A stretch of DNA of 64,000 bases from Alisma plantago-aquatica (taxonomy: Eukaryota; Streptophyta; Magnoliopsida; Alismatales; Alismataceae): positions 1,347,029,550 to 1,347,093,549 of the forward strand of contig OY856411.1 of the NCBI GenBank assembly GCA_963693085.1, read 5' to 3'. Each line of letters starts with the position of its first letter. Positions within the stretch are counted from its first letter, which is position 1. The translations under genes and the position numbers were made by a program. Positions 1 through 12,987 of the stretch are shown here, one piece after another. Below the pieces are notes generated by a model. That model had not been told where the DNA came from and made no database searches. It was given only the letters and a program-made list of their open reading frames with translations.

Positions 1-2171
1 ACCCTCTGCATAGATCACCTGACTCCCTCAGAGAAGAAATCTCTCATTTTTTCTACTGACATGATTTGTCCTGATGCCATGCCGAATTTTTGAAAGCAGT
101 TGATAATAACATCCATTTGAGCCACTAATGCTTTGGAAAATACTACTAAATCATCTGCGAAGGAAACATGTGAGATTATAGGACCTTCCTGGCCAATCCT
201 GATCAGAGTCCATCGTCTTCCATCCATAGAAAATTGAATCATTTGGCTAAGTCTTTCAATGGACATGATGAACAGGTATGGGGACATCAGGTCTCCTTGT
301 CTTAATCCTTGCATAACTTTAAATGGTTTAAGTTTCTTCCCCTTCCATAAGACCGCAGAGGTGCCACCTGCAAGAGAGTTCATAACAAATTTAATAATGT
401 AGCAGGACAACCGACCTTCTCCATTGTGTCTAGCACAAATGTCCAAGCCATCCGATCATAGGCCTTTTCAAGATCAATTTTGATCGCCATAAATGGGGCC
501 ACATTCAATCTCTGCATATTATGAACAAGTTCTTTGATCAGTATGGCATTATTTGTAATTCTGGGTCCATGAACAAAGCTTGATTGTGCATCAAAAATCC
601 ATTCCTTCGTGTGCGATTCCAGACTCCCTACTAATACCTTGGACACCAACTTTAAAACAATATTATTAAGTGATATCTGTCAAAGTTGACCACATGATTA
701 TGTGTTATCAACTTTAGGGATAAGATCAATTACTGATCCACAAAGAGCTTGAGGAAGTGGAAAGCCTTTCAAAGATATTTGAATGGAATGTATGACAGAG
801 TCCTTCACAATCAGCCAATTCTTCTGTAGAAACCCCACATCTACACCATCCAGACCACTGACATTGTTAGGATTCATGGTTTTCAAAGTATACCATATTT
901 CCTTATCATTAGGCTCCTGACCAATCTATTTTATTTCATCTTCAGTGAGCTGCATGAAATATCTAGGAATCACATTCATATCCTCCAGGGATGGATAACA
1001 GTGCACTGTCAACTATTTCTTGAAGAAATTAGTCACAATATCCACCATTGCCTGCTCATCTTCAGTCCATAACCATTTCCATCTTTCAGCTTAGTGTTTC
1101 TCTTTTTGTTCTTGACACTTGCGTGGAAGAAATGGGATTTATCATCACCTTTTATCAACCAATCTATCCTGGCTTTCTATTTCCAATTGATTTCATCACT
1201 TCTCAGTATTTCAATCAGACAGTTTGTTTGCTCATCCAGTCTTCTTCAAGTTGTGCATCATAGCATGCCTCCAGTCTAGATTGGATTTTAGAAATATCAT
1301 CCACCAACTTATGCTTCTCCTTATGACGATTCCTTGCATTTATGATGTCCCATTATTTTATCATTGGCTTGGCAGATTTAATGACCTCAGTAAAATCCTA
1401 ATCCCTGCCCCAATGTTCCTCAATGATGCATTTGAATTCACCATCTGAATTCCAGGAGGCCTTGGTACGAAAGAAGAATTCCTTCTTTATGCACTTACAT
1501 CATATGACCATTATAGGGTTATGATCTTAACTCACTTTTGGTAAACATAACACCTCAATTTCATCATTTCTCATGACCCATTCCGCGTTGGCAACAGATC
1601 TATCCAGTCACTCGAGCAGTCTCCCACTTTTGTAAGGTAACTTTAGGCCATTATGTTCAAGGTCAGTCAGACCAACAGTCACTAGAGTTTCATTAATCTT
1701 AGTAGCTTCACGATGACTGAAGTGCTTACCTCCTATCTTCTCATCTGGATGCAACATAACATTATAATCCCCTAACACCAACTAGATACCTGACATAGTT
1801 ATGCTAATGTTCTTGATGTGTTCCCATAACCATTGATGAGTAGTAGGATTAGGACTACCATACACCACAATGATGAATTCATCTTCATTAACCTGAAAAT
1901 GTAGTAATTGTCAATGATTCATAATAATCTGGACCTTACACTCGTGTTCATCCCATAAGATCCAAATACCCCTAGAAAACCCATGTACATTGATTCTATG
2001 GGAGTTCAACAGTCTAATGAGCTTGATTTCCATGTCTTCCTCTTTAGCAAAAACTCTAGGTTCGACCACAACAACTATGTCTGGCTGATATTTATGAATG
2101 AGCTCTCTTAGTACATCATGGGTATGACCATTTCCTATCATGCATACCTCCCAACAAAGTGTACTAGTCAT
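1..2171 (-). pseudogene. LINE ORF2 (endonuclease + reverse transcriptase), broken
   Basis: ORF2 of an L1-type LINE would encode an apurinic-like endonuclease that nicks the target and a reverse transcriptase that primes on the nick. An ATG at 2171 opens the endonuclease; it reads on in frame with scattered stops through GSPNPTTHQW and GDYN motifs to about 1480. The RT begins near 886 with a FLQKNW/LIPKV block. It continues (649-380) with QSSFVHG and KIDLEKAYDRM, then in another frame (446-15) with GLRQGDLMSPYLF and the catalytic FADD box. At least one frameshift lies at about 380-446, with stops upstream of 886. The RT C-terminus and any RNase H lie outside the window. The motif order is typical of plant L1 elements and the family call is secure. 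Confidence 0.85.
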
Positions 2172-2509
2172 TAAACTGAAAATAGGAGAATGACCTTACA
2201 AGTACATGTCTAACCAGCCTGTGTGTTCTGCTTGTTCCTCAACTCATACCTCCTCTGTGAAAATGGAGTGTTCTCTCCCGTCTCCATTGAAGTTTTCTAC
2301 TTCTTCCCTATGTCTAGGGGAACATTTCGAGTGACTTCCCCTTCTTTGTCTCTATATGGGTTGTCTGGTGTTTCTAGAGTAGCATGCACGTTGGAGTTAT
2401 CATGTTCCTCTCTTCCCATTAACACTTTGTCTCCTTGAGGGTCCCTTACAGTATGGTTTCCTTATAAGCTTGTATCTGTGGTCTTTCCTATTTCCTTCTT
2501 ATTCTTTCC

Positions 2510-3684
2510 TCATCCATTGTTCTTCTTTGGCTGGTTTTCTTCTTTATATTCCTCCGTATCCTTCTCTTTTCCCTTTTTAACGTTGGTAGCCTGCTTCTTC
2601 TTGCTATTTCTTTTTTGAGTTTTAGACTGGGTTGCTTCATATTTGGATCCATCTTTCTCCTCTACACTTGTAGGCACCTCCCATTCCGGGTTGTTTTCAA
2701 TCTCCAAAACTCCAAATCTATTCGATGAGTTCCTGTTATTATCAGCCAAGTTTTTATTATCTACATTTTTCTTCACATCTCTCTTGTCATGGATGTTTCT
2801 ACCGTAGTAAGGTGTCCACCTTTCCTCCTTTGCAACCCATTCAACCCATGCCTCAACTTCCTTCATTCTTGCCTCTTCTTCCTCTTTCTTCTTGTCCACC
2901 ACCTTATATTGAATAAGATGACCAAACTTCCCACAAGTCAGACAAATCTCTGGAATAGATTCGTATTCCAACTTATAGTCAATGCCATTTATCAAGATTG
3001 CCAATTGTATTGGTTTAGCTGTATCTGATTCAACAACCAGGCGGGAAAAATGACTCATGGTCCTCTTGAGTGTGTATTCATCTATCTTTATGAGCCATCC
3101 TATTGCATTCCCAATGACTTCAAAAATTCTCTCGTTGTATAGGTGAAGTGGGTGATTTACCACCCACATCCATGAGACAATATGTGTTGGCATACCTGCT
3201 AATGGTTGGAATGAGGCATACCAATTCCACATCATTAATGAGTAGCCAAATAGTGCACATGCCCCCCAGTCAAAACTTTGTCATGATCATCCTTGCATGA
3301 CAGTTGGATAGTGAAGTACCCCAATCCAGATTTGTATATATTAAATCTGCCTTTCAGTTTCCAAATGATTTTGAGTTTATCTCTCATAGTCAAAAACCCT
3401 AGATCGCGACCAACAAGTTTAACTATGACCGCATATTGGAATGGCCTTTCTAGCCTCTCGTTCACCTCTTCATCTAGAAAGACTTGGGGTGATCCACAAT
3501 CAGTAATAACTTTGATCTCATGATTGTATATCTCAGGTTCCTCATCATCATGAAGAATGAAGATGTTGGGTTCATCCCTGGCCTTATTCATGTGAACTCC
3601 TTGCCAGGAAGATTCAAATCGAGTCATTGCCTCTGGTGGATTGGTTGCTTCATTCACAACATAATTAGGGTTTCTAGTTCCCAC
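2510..3684 (-). pseudogene. LINE ORF1 (DUF4283-like RNA-binding / zinc-knuckle protein), broken
   Basis: ORF1 of plant L1 LINEs encodes a nucleic-acid-binding particle protein. It is seen as two abutting segments meeting at 3235, where the first ends in a stop. The first (3684-3235, 149 aa) contains RPFQYAVIVKLVGRDLGFL and, near its end, KVLTGGHVHY, matching the DUF4283 fold that precedes the zinc knuckle in these proteins. The second (3235-2510, 241 aa) continues with a tryptophan-rich stretch and a single knuckle, CLTCGKFGHLIQY, in which the last metal-binding Cys is replaced by Tyr. A Lys/Glu-rich, probably disordered tail follows. The domain order supports one original ORF of about 390 residues; the stop and the missing Cys indicate loss of function. 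Confidence 0.8.
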
Positions 3685-4030
3685 ATCTTTGGAAAGTGGT
3701 GGGAAAGCATTCTAGAACAACAACTTTCTTTCTCTAGAGATGAATCTTGATCTTCTTCTAATCTCCTTCTCTAAAGTTCTTTGATTTCTTCATCCTCCTC
3801 TCATCCCTCCATACACTATATTAAGTCCCACCATCTTGACGATGACTTGTGCAAGTCTTGACCAATACCCTTCTATCCCAGGGACATACCCTTTTGGTCT
3901 TCCTCCCCTGCATCATCAACACTCCCACAGTCATGGCTCTCGCTCCCTAGGGAAGTGCCGCCACCATGATCGTCAATCTCCCCCTTGCTTCTCCATGCAT
4001 CCCCCATCGACTTGCAAAGGATCTATGTCT

Positions 4031-5362
4031 TAAGAAAACCTTTTTGATTTGATTTGATTTGAAAATTTTGACCATATTAATTAGGTCTTTAAATATTAAC
4101 GCTCCCACTATTTTATTCGAATTGATAGCCCTCAATATTAATCCAAAATATTGCAGCATACAATATTCTAGTGGGCCATATCCATGATAATTAGACTTTG
4201 GCCTGATCAACACTGCAAAACATAGTCAATCATCAAGGTAGAAAACTCTTGCCAATTGCATCATTTGCAATTGTGGATAGATGATGTGTGCAACCTCTTT
4301 CCATAATCATCTTCTTGCTTCTAAGCATAGGCAATCTGAGAATCACCAGACAAGCCTAACCCAAAAGCCGACACGATAATATTACACCCACGAATGAGGA
4401 AACTACAGTATTACCATCAAACTCACATGAGATAGACGGTGCACCACACGGAGGCGTAACTGAAGCTTAGTCGATCAAGCTTTTCATGTGTTCCTCTTTT
4501 GGAAAGAATCTAAGAATTTGATATTTTATTTGAGGGAGTTTGTATTTATAAATACATATACTTTATCCAATGACCACATTTATAGTATGCATCATATACA
4601 TGCTATGTCCCATAATGAAAACATGCAATAAATGAAAGTGATGGTTATGGCCAGCCTAATGTAATTCCTTGGAGCCGCAAGGAATTACGTCGTCCTAGGT
4701 CTACATCACATGTAGAAACCTGTTGTTGATGAAGATCCGTGTTTGCCATTTCGGTTTGATCCTCAACCCTTGAACCAATCGACTCGCCTCTTGGTTGGTT
4801 GTTAGGCCGTCACACTGATTGTTTGGTTCCTTCAGTCCACCATCTTCTAGCTCCTCTAGTAGATTAGTTGGATCCACCAGTCAATCAACTTGGCTCATCA
4901 ACCTAGTCCTCCTTGGTCCTCCATCTTGTTGGCTCATATTCGAGATGTCATATTCTTCATCATAATAGGAAAGTATACTATCCTACTTTTATAGGATTAT
5001 AGAAAAACCTTGAGTTATATCTGAGGGGAGAAAATGTAGGAAAGAATTAACTTTACATTGGGAAGATAAGATAGAGGCTCAGTACACAGACCAAGATAAA
5101 AGGATAAATCAGCCACACAACAATGCACAAATAATAGCGGTTATTGGCCATAACTATGCTACACATCCACCATCAAAACCACTTTTTGGATGACGCATGT
5201 AAATTGCATATATATCATATATATATGTTAGTTTGGGATTATTGTGGTATTTGATTGGACAAATATTATTTGTATCACATACAATAATAAAATGAAAAAA
5301 CCAAAATCCAGTCATATTGATTGTCCCATAATATAGTAAATTGATGTTGGCTCTAATACCAC
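4031..5362 (-). mobile_element. Ty1/copia family-A untranslated leader, truncated by the LINE
   Basis: This matches, block by block, the region between gag and the 5' LTR of the copia element at 38.9-40.24 kb: the gatttgatttgatttga stretch, a gatagccctc block, the tagtcgatcaagcttttcat block and an ATATAT tract before the primer site. A degenerate primer site (minus strand) sits at about 5349-5361 beside the LTR that starts at 5363. The leader stops at about 4030 just before gag would begin, where the LINE takes over. No coding capacity. Confidence 0.7.
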
Positions 5363-7533
5363 TATAGGGAAATATGGCTACAGAGCAGGCAATAGAAACA
5401 AAAATTTTATCTACCATATTCCCATAACCAACCAATCGTGTCAATAACTATAAGACGAAAAGGATGGTTTTAAGGATATACATGATCCTGGAGCAAGTCC
5501 AATGACAATCCTTGTCATTGTAGTTGCACAAATCTGACTCCTAGCTGCAACGAGACTCAGCTGACTACTCCTCCATGGATAGAAAACTCAAATGTCATCT
5601 TTTATAGTAGCTCCTCTCATTACAGACTACTGGTTGATGATGTCCTACTTAGCGGCATATAATGACCTCCCGCCTCTATAGAATTCCTCATGGACCACCT
5701 AGAATTCCTATCATTCTACTAGAACATATAGGAAAGAGTCATTCCTCCCATTGGCGTACTAATCACCAACGTGCTCTCCCACAACAACGATCTCAATTGT
5801 TCTCTCCTTTGCTATCCCTCCTTAGTCGTGTAGGACTTGCTTGGGCTCTCGAGGTTACCATAACCAAAGAGGAAAATAATTGTCAGAGAAACTGATTCTC
5901 AATTGTCTATGTCATACTCAGAGAAGCCCCTAGTACCCCTCTATATATATGAGGGCTTAGGGTCTAGGTTTCCAGTCTATTCGGGAGTGAAAGGGAACAA
6001 AAGATCTCAAAATTTTGCAACAATTCTTAAACTTTTAGAGCCCGTAGTAGTAGAACCAGTCATCTGGCATGCTAGAAGGTCATCTCACATGCTAGACTGT
6101 CTTCTGGTGCTTTCCCAGCCACAAACAAAATTGGCAATTTGATTCCCATTAATGTTAGATGTTAATTCCTTGCATAACAAGTAATGTGCAACTGAAACGA
6201 ACTTGGAAATATCTAGAACCTTCCTTTGGCTGAACTGTGCCATCTTGCCCATGTGAGACGATCGTCTTACTCACTGAGATGGTCGTATGGTGAGATGATC
6301 TGAGCCAGTCGGTTAAATCCATAGCCAATTTCAATTTGAATCAGTCTGACACTCCAAATGCCCATCTCAATCCTTGAGATGACCATTTGGCACTCCAGAC
6401 AATTGTCCCATGCCACGAGACAGGTGTTTGGTAGTGTAGTCAGGCTGCTTGTTGCATGAATTGAATACGTAAACACTTCAATAATTAATTCAACTATTAT
6501 TCAAGATTTACTCCTCTTCTAGGTCGAGGCCAATGTGTGCAACCCTATAGGACCCATATTAGGTTGGTAGTGAATGTCCATAACAACTTATGACTCACCA
6601 ACAACGAGCGGTGACTAGTCGCACATCAATGCTACCCAAGTAAATGGAAAGTTGGAGAACAACTTCAACCTACAATCTGTGTATGGTGTTGTAGTGTTTG
6701 TATAGTTCTTTGGTCACTGATCCCTAGATTGAGCTTGAGGCATGGAGCAGTCATCTTCTTCATCATTCAATCTTATTTCTTGAACCAGAGCAGATTGTCT
6801 GAGATATATGTAAGCTCAATATCACATATTTACTCACATGTGCATGGCCATGCATTTCTATCTTGCTAATCAAGAGGCCAAGAACATCACACTCCTATAG
6901 GAGGGAAAAATCCCATTTCTATCACTCACAGTCTATCCCCATGAGTCAAAGTCACCCAATCATCACCTTATAACAACCCATATTTTAGGACTACATTTGA
7001 TGATGTCATAGTGTACCCAACAACATGTGATGAGTGTAGTGATCTCAGGTCTAAGAACCACAACAACCACCATCACTATAAGAGCTGACTATGACTTCCA
7101 TGATGATGGCTTCCATGTGTCACTCTCACGATGCGTCTATCCGATACACTATTATCTAACATGTATCCATGTGCTTGGTTTGATATAGCCATATCATGAG
7201 TAATGAGATTCTTTCGTCAACCAACTCACACTCTATTCTTATGTGTCATTGTTGTCTATCAACTTTCCACAGTGACAACCGATCAGGGACATAATGAGAA
7301 TATGTATACATACTCTTAACATCCATATGATCTCATTTCCCCAAGACTAATACTTGAAGACATATGTTATCGAGTAATATTATTCTCTAGACATTTATAA
7401 TGTTGCTTCATTATCTCATAACTGAATTAAACATAATAAATTGGAAGTTTTCATTTATTTATTAATCAAATCAATTAAAAGTTATGCCATTACAATAATC
7501 ATATGATTGGCTCTCTGGGAATACACACCAACA
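5363..7533 (-). repeat. Family-A copia LTR (left copy)
   Basis: An LTR of 2.17 kb on the minus strand, recognised by colinear similarity to the two LTRs at 33113-35270 and 40240-45682. Shared landmarks include the aaggatggtttta block near the left end and tgattggctctctggg near the right end, finishing in accaaca (TGTTGGT on the minus strand). The left terminus is decayed. It is flanked on the left by a leader and primer site and on the right by pol sequence, so it serves as 5' LTR to one internal region and 3' LTR to another. Stretches resembling ORFs inside it are not genes. Confidence 0.75.
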
Positions 7534-8330
7534 CCACCCATGTCAGTCTTCTTCTTGAAGACCCACCTGCATCTAATAGTTTTTACCCCTTCAGGTGGTT
7601 CCACCAAGGTCCATACATTTTTTGTATACATAAGTCCATTTAAAATCTCACGGCCTCAATCCATTTACCAAAATTTGGTCCCTTTATGGCTTCCTTGTAG
7701 GTGGTTGGCTCATCTTAATCCATGACCTACACTTCACCACCTTGGGTCACAAGAAATTCAAATTTCTCTACTCATGGCATGTCCTACTAGATCTATGAGG
7801 TACATGTATTTGCGGAAGGGGTGGTTGTACCACAGCAAGTTGTGGTGACTCCTCATTTACTCTTCAAATTGATTATCATTTTTTTCCCACAAACTTGTTT
7901 GAGTTCTTCCCACTAGTATTTTTGGAGATGAACTACATCTCCAAAAATATAACAGTTATAGAAACAAACACCTTGTTCAGAAACTATATGTGGAAATAGT
8001 ATCCTTTGGTTTTGTACGGATGTCCCACAAATAATAGTTGTCATATTTGGGCCCTAATTTCTTAGAAAATGAATGCTTGAAATAAGCTTTGCTTCCCGAT
8101 CCATATCTCATATGGTGTTTTTGAAACTAAATTTAAAGGAACATAGTTAAATATTAACAGAGTGGTGTCTAGACCATGTCCCCAAAAGGAATTAGGAAGT
8201 CCAACTTAGCTCATTGTAGACTGCACCATGTCCAAAAATGTGTGATTCCTTCTCTATGATACACTATTATGCATTTGGCATCCCAGATGGGGTCAATTTT
8301 CTTACAATACCACACTCCCTGATATGGTCC
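7534..8330 (-). pseudogene. Copia pol relic: integrase C-terminal half and start of reverse transcriptase
   Basis: Minus-strand translation gives integrase text at about 8200-8090 (LPNSFWGHGLDTT, KTPYEIW) and at about 8065-8020 (KLGPKYDNYY). An RT opening block follows at about 7615-7546 (PPEGVKTIRCRWVFKKK). These are the standard Ty1/copia order, integrase before RT. Sequence ends abruptly at the LTR boundary at 7533, immediately after the first RT block, so the RT core and RNase H have been deleted. Several stops and frame changes are present. The element cannot encode a working polyprotein. Confidence 0.75.
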
Positions 8331-9735
8331 TCAAACACTTGGCATTAATATATACCACATCAATCTAATTTAAGAATCTTATTATTCTTTCTAGCTTGTT
8401 TCTATACTTCATTCTTATATTCCTTGAACATTGCAAGGGTTTCTAATTTGTATCTCATACAAGTCCACATCTACCGAAACCACCATTAATAGAATAAGCA
8501 TCTGAACCATCCTTTAGCTGTGAACTTAAAGGACTGCCTACATCAATATGTATTAGTTCTAGAAGTTTAGAGCCCTCTCACTACTTCTAGTAAAAGGAAC
8601 ATTTCCGATCTCGTCCAACAAAAATTATTTGCATGTATTGAGAGATTCAATATATGACGAGTCTAAGTATCCATCCATATGGAGTTTATAAATGTGTATC
8701 ACATTTGTACAATCCAAGTGACAATGCTAAAAGTAAGCCATGTTTAAGTCATGTAGTATAAGACATTTGGTATTTATATTAAATACATGTGTTAGAATCC
8801 AATATCATAAGTGATCAAGAAATTTTCTGTATATCAATTCAACCAAGTAAACTAAAAAGCAATCTTCCGTTACAAGGAATGTAGAACTCTTTCATGTCCA
8901 AACAAGAACTCAATGGCATATGAGTAATAGCACTCCTCCAACTCTACTACAATATACGATTTGTGTAGATTTTAAGAAATGTCATATAGGAAGTCATCCA
9001 AGTAAATTGAACAATATTTGTTCCTTACAATGAATGAAGAACTCTTTCATGTATAGACAAGAACATAATGGCATATGCTTAATAGAAAGTCTCTAATTCC
9101 ATTGCATTTTCAATTTGTAAAGATAAATTTGTGTCCCTATTGAGACAACAACAACTTGTGACATATTTGTCACTTTTGGTAACACATATTACTTCTATAA
9201 ATATATATTTCTCTTATTATATTAGTATAATGTACGGACTTCATGTCGTATGCAATACATATGCTTAAGAAGTCATGTGAGAAAAGGTAGCTGAGTTATC
9301 TCAACAATGTAACTACCTCAGTAGAGATATGAATCTCCTTCCACCTCTCAATTCCTTTAGGTAAGATGGAAATCATCAAAGGCCCAACATAAATAAAGTT
9401 CTTTTATGTGCCCATAATTACTTTTACCTACCTTTCAAAAGGATTTTGTCAAAATTAGAATTAGATCCCATCTTAGTCTTATCCTTTTAGTTTTCTCTGA
9501 CTTCTAGTTTTGACTTTCAAAATAGAATATGAGTATACACTTTATGGGTTGGTCTAAGTTGTTCATAACATAATGAGACATATTGGAAATTACCTAACCA
9601 TATCATTCACAATTATTTGTTGTCCAAATATTTGCAACATTTTTATTTTCAAGTCAATGGTTATATTTCAACCAAGGGAAGTCCTATACTTTGTAGGTCC
9701 TTCATGTACTCAACTTGTTTGAGTATATAAGAATC
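8331..9735 (-). other. Decayed copia interior without readable motifs
   Basis: This lies between the gag relic and the integrase relic of the left copia element, where protease and integrase N-terminal sequence would be expected. I could not read a convincing motif. It holds a diverged duplication of about 100 bp: around 8875-8975 and 9025-9125, each with a gaactctttcatgt core followed by acaagaac. Very AT-rich. Confidence 0.45.
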
Positions 9736-9935
9736 TAACGGGAGAAGGATCATGAGAAAAAAATGTTCCAATAAATTGACCTTATGCTCTAGCTTGAGAA
9801 CTCTCCTGAAGTTAATGTACTTGTTCACAAAATTGTCCCATTAAGAAAGTATTCTCAAGGACTGATGGCAATGACAAGTGGTCCATTTTTTTGTTTCTAC
9901 AACATCACATGAGCTTAAAACTTTGATATGAAAAT
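9736..9935 (-). pseudogene. Copia gag 5' relic (left element)
   Basis: A short stretch that lines up with the first roughly 60 codons of the gag pseudogene at 38892, for example the tctcaaggac block and the ttgtcccatt/ttgttctcat block. It precedes the same leader sequence (9940-11298). The reading frame is broken, and no continuous gag of useful length remains. Identity as gag rests on position and on similarity to the better copy, not on its own translation. Confidence 0.5.
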
Positions 9936-10957
9936 TGTTTATTTAGTTAGGACTTTATTTAAATTTTTACTTCCACTATTTATTCAAATTAATATCCCTC
10001 ATTATTAATATGGAAAGTTACAAAAAGTAACTTGTAATGGACCTAGGACCATATTTTATTGAATCATGAGCCAACATTAGTTGACTGCTCACAACTCAAC
10101 TATTTAGGTAGGTAATTTTTCCAATTGCACCATATGAAACTTTGGATGGACGGGGAACAACCACTATTAAATTTCATCATATGGAACACCCATACACATG
10201 CTTCTAGGCATTTAATCCTCTTAAGGTTACCTACATAAGTCAGACCATTAGTGATACTAACAAAACCATGTATCCTATTTGGTAGACCCACACATTTACC
10301 TCATACATCACCAAGATGGACAATGCACCTCACTTCAGCGAGCCCACACAAATTAATTGATGCCTTGATGTGTATGACATGTTTGAAAGCATCTTAAGCT
10401 TAATATATAACTAGGGATTTGGCATAATACATATACATATCCGGTCACCAAATGTGTACATAGTAAATATCATATATGTAAACAAGAACCACAAGAGATT
10501 AAGATAAAATACAATGATTGTGGCCCGCTGGCACAATATTTCAAAGATAATGGAAGATTGAGGTCTTCAAAGATTTCTTGCATCACATGCATAAATAAAA
10601 GATGACAAACCATGATTCTTGGATTCTTCAATAGAAAGCTGGACCATTGACAATTTAGCGTTGTTGATTATTGTTCTGCATTCATCCTACTTCATGTCCA
10701 CCATGTTGGATATCATATATCCTAGACTATCATAAATTATTACATCATATGTAAGAGAAACCTTGAGTTACATTTCATATGAATATGGTGGAAAATCATA
10801 CATATGGAGTCAATAGAGAAGGTACAACATGAAAGTCATACTAAAAATTTCAATCAATCAATCAATCATAGATAATAAAAGAAAACACAATTAGGGTTTG
10901 GCCATAATCATGCATCACACACCAAACAAAACTATTTTTGAGGTGTCACTTTGGATT

Positions 10958-11033
<76 letters not shown>

Positions 11034-11298
11034 CATACATACATATATATATGTGTGTGTGTGTATACATATATATATATACACATATATATATCCAAAG
11101 CGACGCCTCAAAAATCTTTTTTTATAATATCATAATATGATTATGGTGGTAGTATTAATCGAGACAGTACCACTAACTAGATTTGCACATCGATCAATGT
11201 CATCATACAAAATATTCATGCTATCGTTGCCCAACAAAAAACCTTGATTCATAATTAAAAAAACTAGTAAAGAGCATCAAACATGGCTATGATACAAC
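9936..11298 (-). mobile_element. Family-A copia leader (right part of left copia block)
   Basis: The untranslated region between gag and the 5' LTR, parallel to 4031-5362 and 38893-40239. The block order is conserved: AT-rich start, ccaattgcaccatatg, cacaccaaacaaaac, then an ATATAT tract. A decayed minus-strand primer site, ggctatgatacaa, lies at 11285-11297 directly before the LTR at 11299. No coding capacity. Confidence 0.65.
10961..11094. repeat. Compound (AT)n/(CATA)n/(GT)n microsatellite
   Basis: About 69 bp of pure AT dinucleotides (10961-11029), then CATA tetranucleotides, a short GT run and further TA blocks up to 11094. It is an expansion of the short ATATAT tract found at the same place in the other two family-A leaders. 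Translations across it are artefacts. Confidence 0.95.
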
Positions 11299-12982
11299 TG
11301 TTGGGTTCTTGAGAGTAGAAAATGTAGTGGAATAATATTTTCCTGAGAATCCTTCATGTAGGATCCGTCTAATACAAAAAACCAGATTATCATTTAAAAT
11401 TATTACCTTATCATGGAAGATATTCCAATAATTCAAATTGTAATACTTTGTGTAGATCTAGATCCTCCAATGTATGCTACTTTGTATTTTCATCAAAACA
11501 ACAATTAGAACTCATTTCCAGGGTCTCTAGAAACTCTTACAATCACCTTGAGATGGGCATAGAACTTTGTTTCTATGTGCATTACAGGAATATGTAGTTG
11601 ACAATCATTGGTAGATCGTCTGATTCCATCTTCAATTGTCACATAACCCAAGGTCACATAGTTGGCACTTTTGACCCCAGATTTGATTCAAAATTTCCTC
11701 TAGCAGATTGCCATTTTGTAGTTGAATGCCTGGTGCAGAACATGTCGTTCCATGGATGATACAATTTGCATAACACGTCATTCCATAGAGACCTTCTCCT
11801 TGATTCACATGTCAATAGTGAAGCATATTGTCTAAAATGAATTCACTGTGCAAACTCATCTTAATGGTATCCATGCAAGTGCTCATATATGACCTGAAGT
11901 TTCTAGTCACCTCCTCTCATTGTTTCTCTCTCTAAGGTTCTCTTATGATTTTCCAAACCTAAAGGCAACAATGAGAAGATATGATTGCGAGCCCTGAAGG
12001 CTTCCTCTGATATCATATATATAGAGGAGTGGAGAGGTTAGGGTTTCCCAAGCCCTAGTTGGACCGTCTATGGACTCCCTCATGGAATGAGGGATTCTGT
12101 CACTCATTGGGTCCACATAATGCAACGTTCTATTAGTCCTTAAGTGTATAGATTCCCCCTCATATATGAGTAATGAGTGCCTAAATTATGGAAACTTATT
12201 TCTTTTAGTCTGGATCCGTATTTTATCTAGGTCCTCAAAATGTACTTTTTGGTCCTTAGATTTGTTAGAATGATTACAATAAGGTCCAATTCAACATTTA
12301 TTGAAGTTATCTCTATGCACGTGGCCCTGTAGCCACCATACTCACTGGCAATGGATTCACTAGTTAATATTAGGATCCATATGTAATGAGAAGTGTCTAG
12401 ATAAACATATGTCTACCCAAGTATTTGAAGTTGTTTAACAATACTATACCATCAATGACCAGTGATACCATGTTGTATAATTCTATTTCTAGAGACATCC
12501 ATATCGAACTAGATGCATGGACAAGTCATGTTTGTTATGTTGAATCCGAATTCTTGATCTCCTAGTAGACTATCATGATACATATGAGCTCTATATCATG
12601 TACCTAATCACATGATCACAACCACTTATTTCTCTATTCTCACTTATTAAGAGGCCTCACTTCTGTTATATGGGAGGAAATCACTCACAATGCATGACAT
12701 GATTCTCATCACATCACAACCTTTATGGAAACCTTCTTCAAGATCATGTTTGGTAGTGCCAAAGCATGAAGATCATCACATCACCATTGTAGTTACTTTA
12801 GGTCAAAGGTCCACAATACCGTTATCACATTTGAGGGGTTGATTATGACTATCATACAACAATTTAGGATCACGCTCAAGACAGGTCTGTCCAGTACACT
12901 TGTTCTTGAACAAGTACCTATGTGTATGACTTGGTGTCCAATACATATGACACATGAGACATGGTTATCAGTCACCACAGAC

Positions 12983-12987
12983 ACTAG
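12983..12987. repeat. Target-site duplication ACTAG (left)
   Basis: The five bases immediately before the TGTAACATCC terminus at 12988 are identical to the five bases after the CA terminus at 18045. Confidence 0.85.

Larger units (their letters stand above)
1..4030 (-). mobile_element. L1-type LINE retrotransposon, 5' end at right, 3' end outside the window
   Basis: A minus-strand non-LTR retrotransposon. Reading leftwards it shows a leader of about 345 bp, ORF1 (3684-2510), a spacer, then ORF2 with endonuclease (from 2171) and reverse transcriptase (about 1000-15). Its right boundary is set by the abrupt switch at about 4030 to copia leader sequence that is also found at 38.9-40.2 kb, so the LINE appears to have landed in copia DNA. 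The poly(A) tail and 3' target duplication lie beyond position 1. Both ORFs carry stops and frame changes, so this copy is dead. Confidence 0.85.

Noticed and set aside
10898..11140. Open frames of 65-80 codons across the AT microsatellite
   Set aside because: They translate to Tyr-Ile repeats from (AT)n and exist only because the repeat lacks stops.
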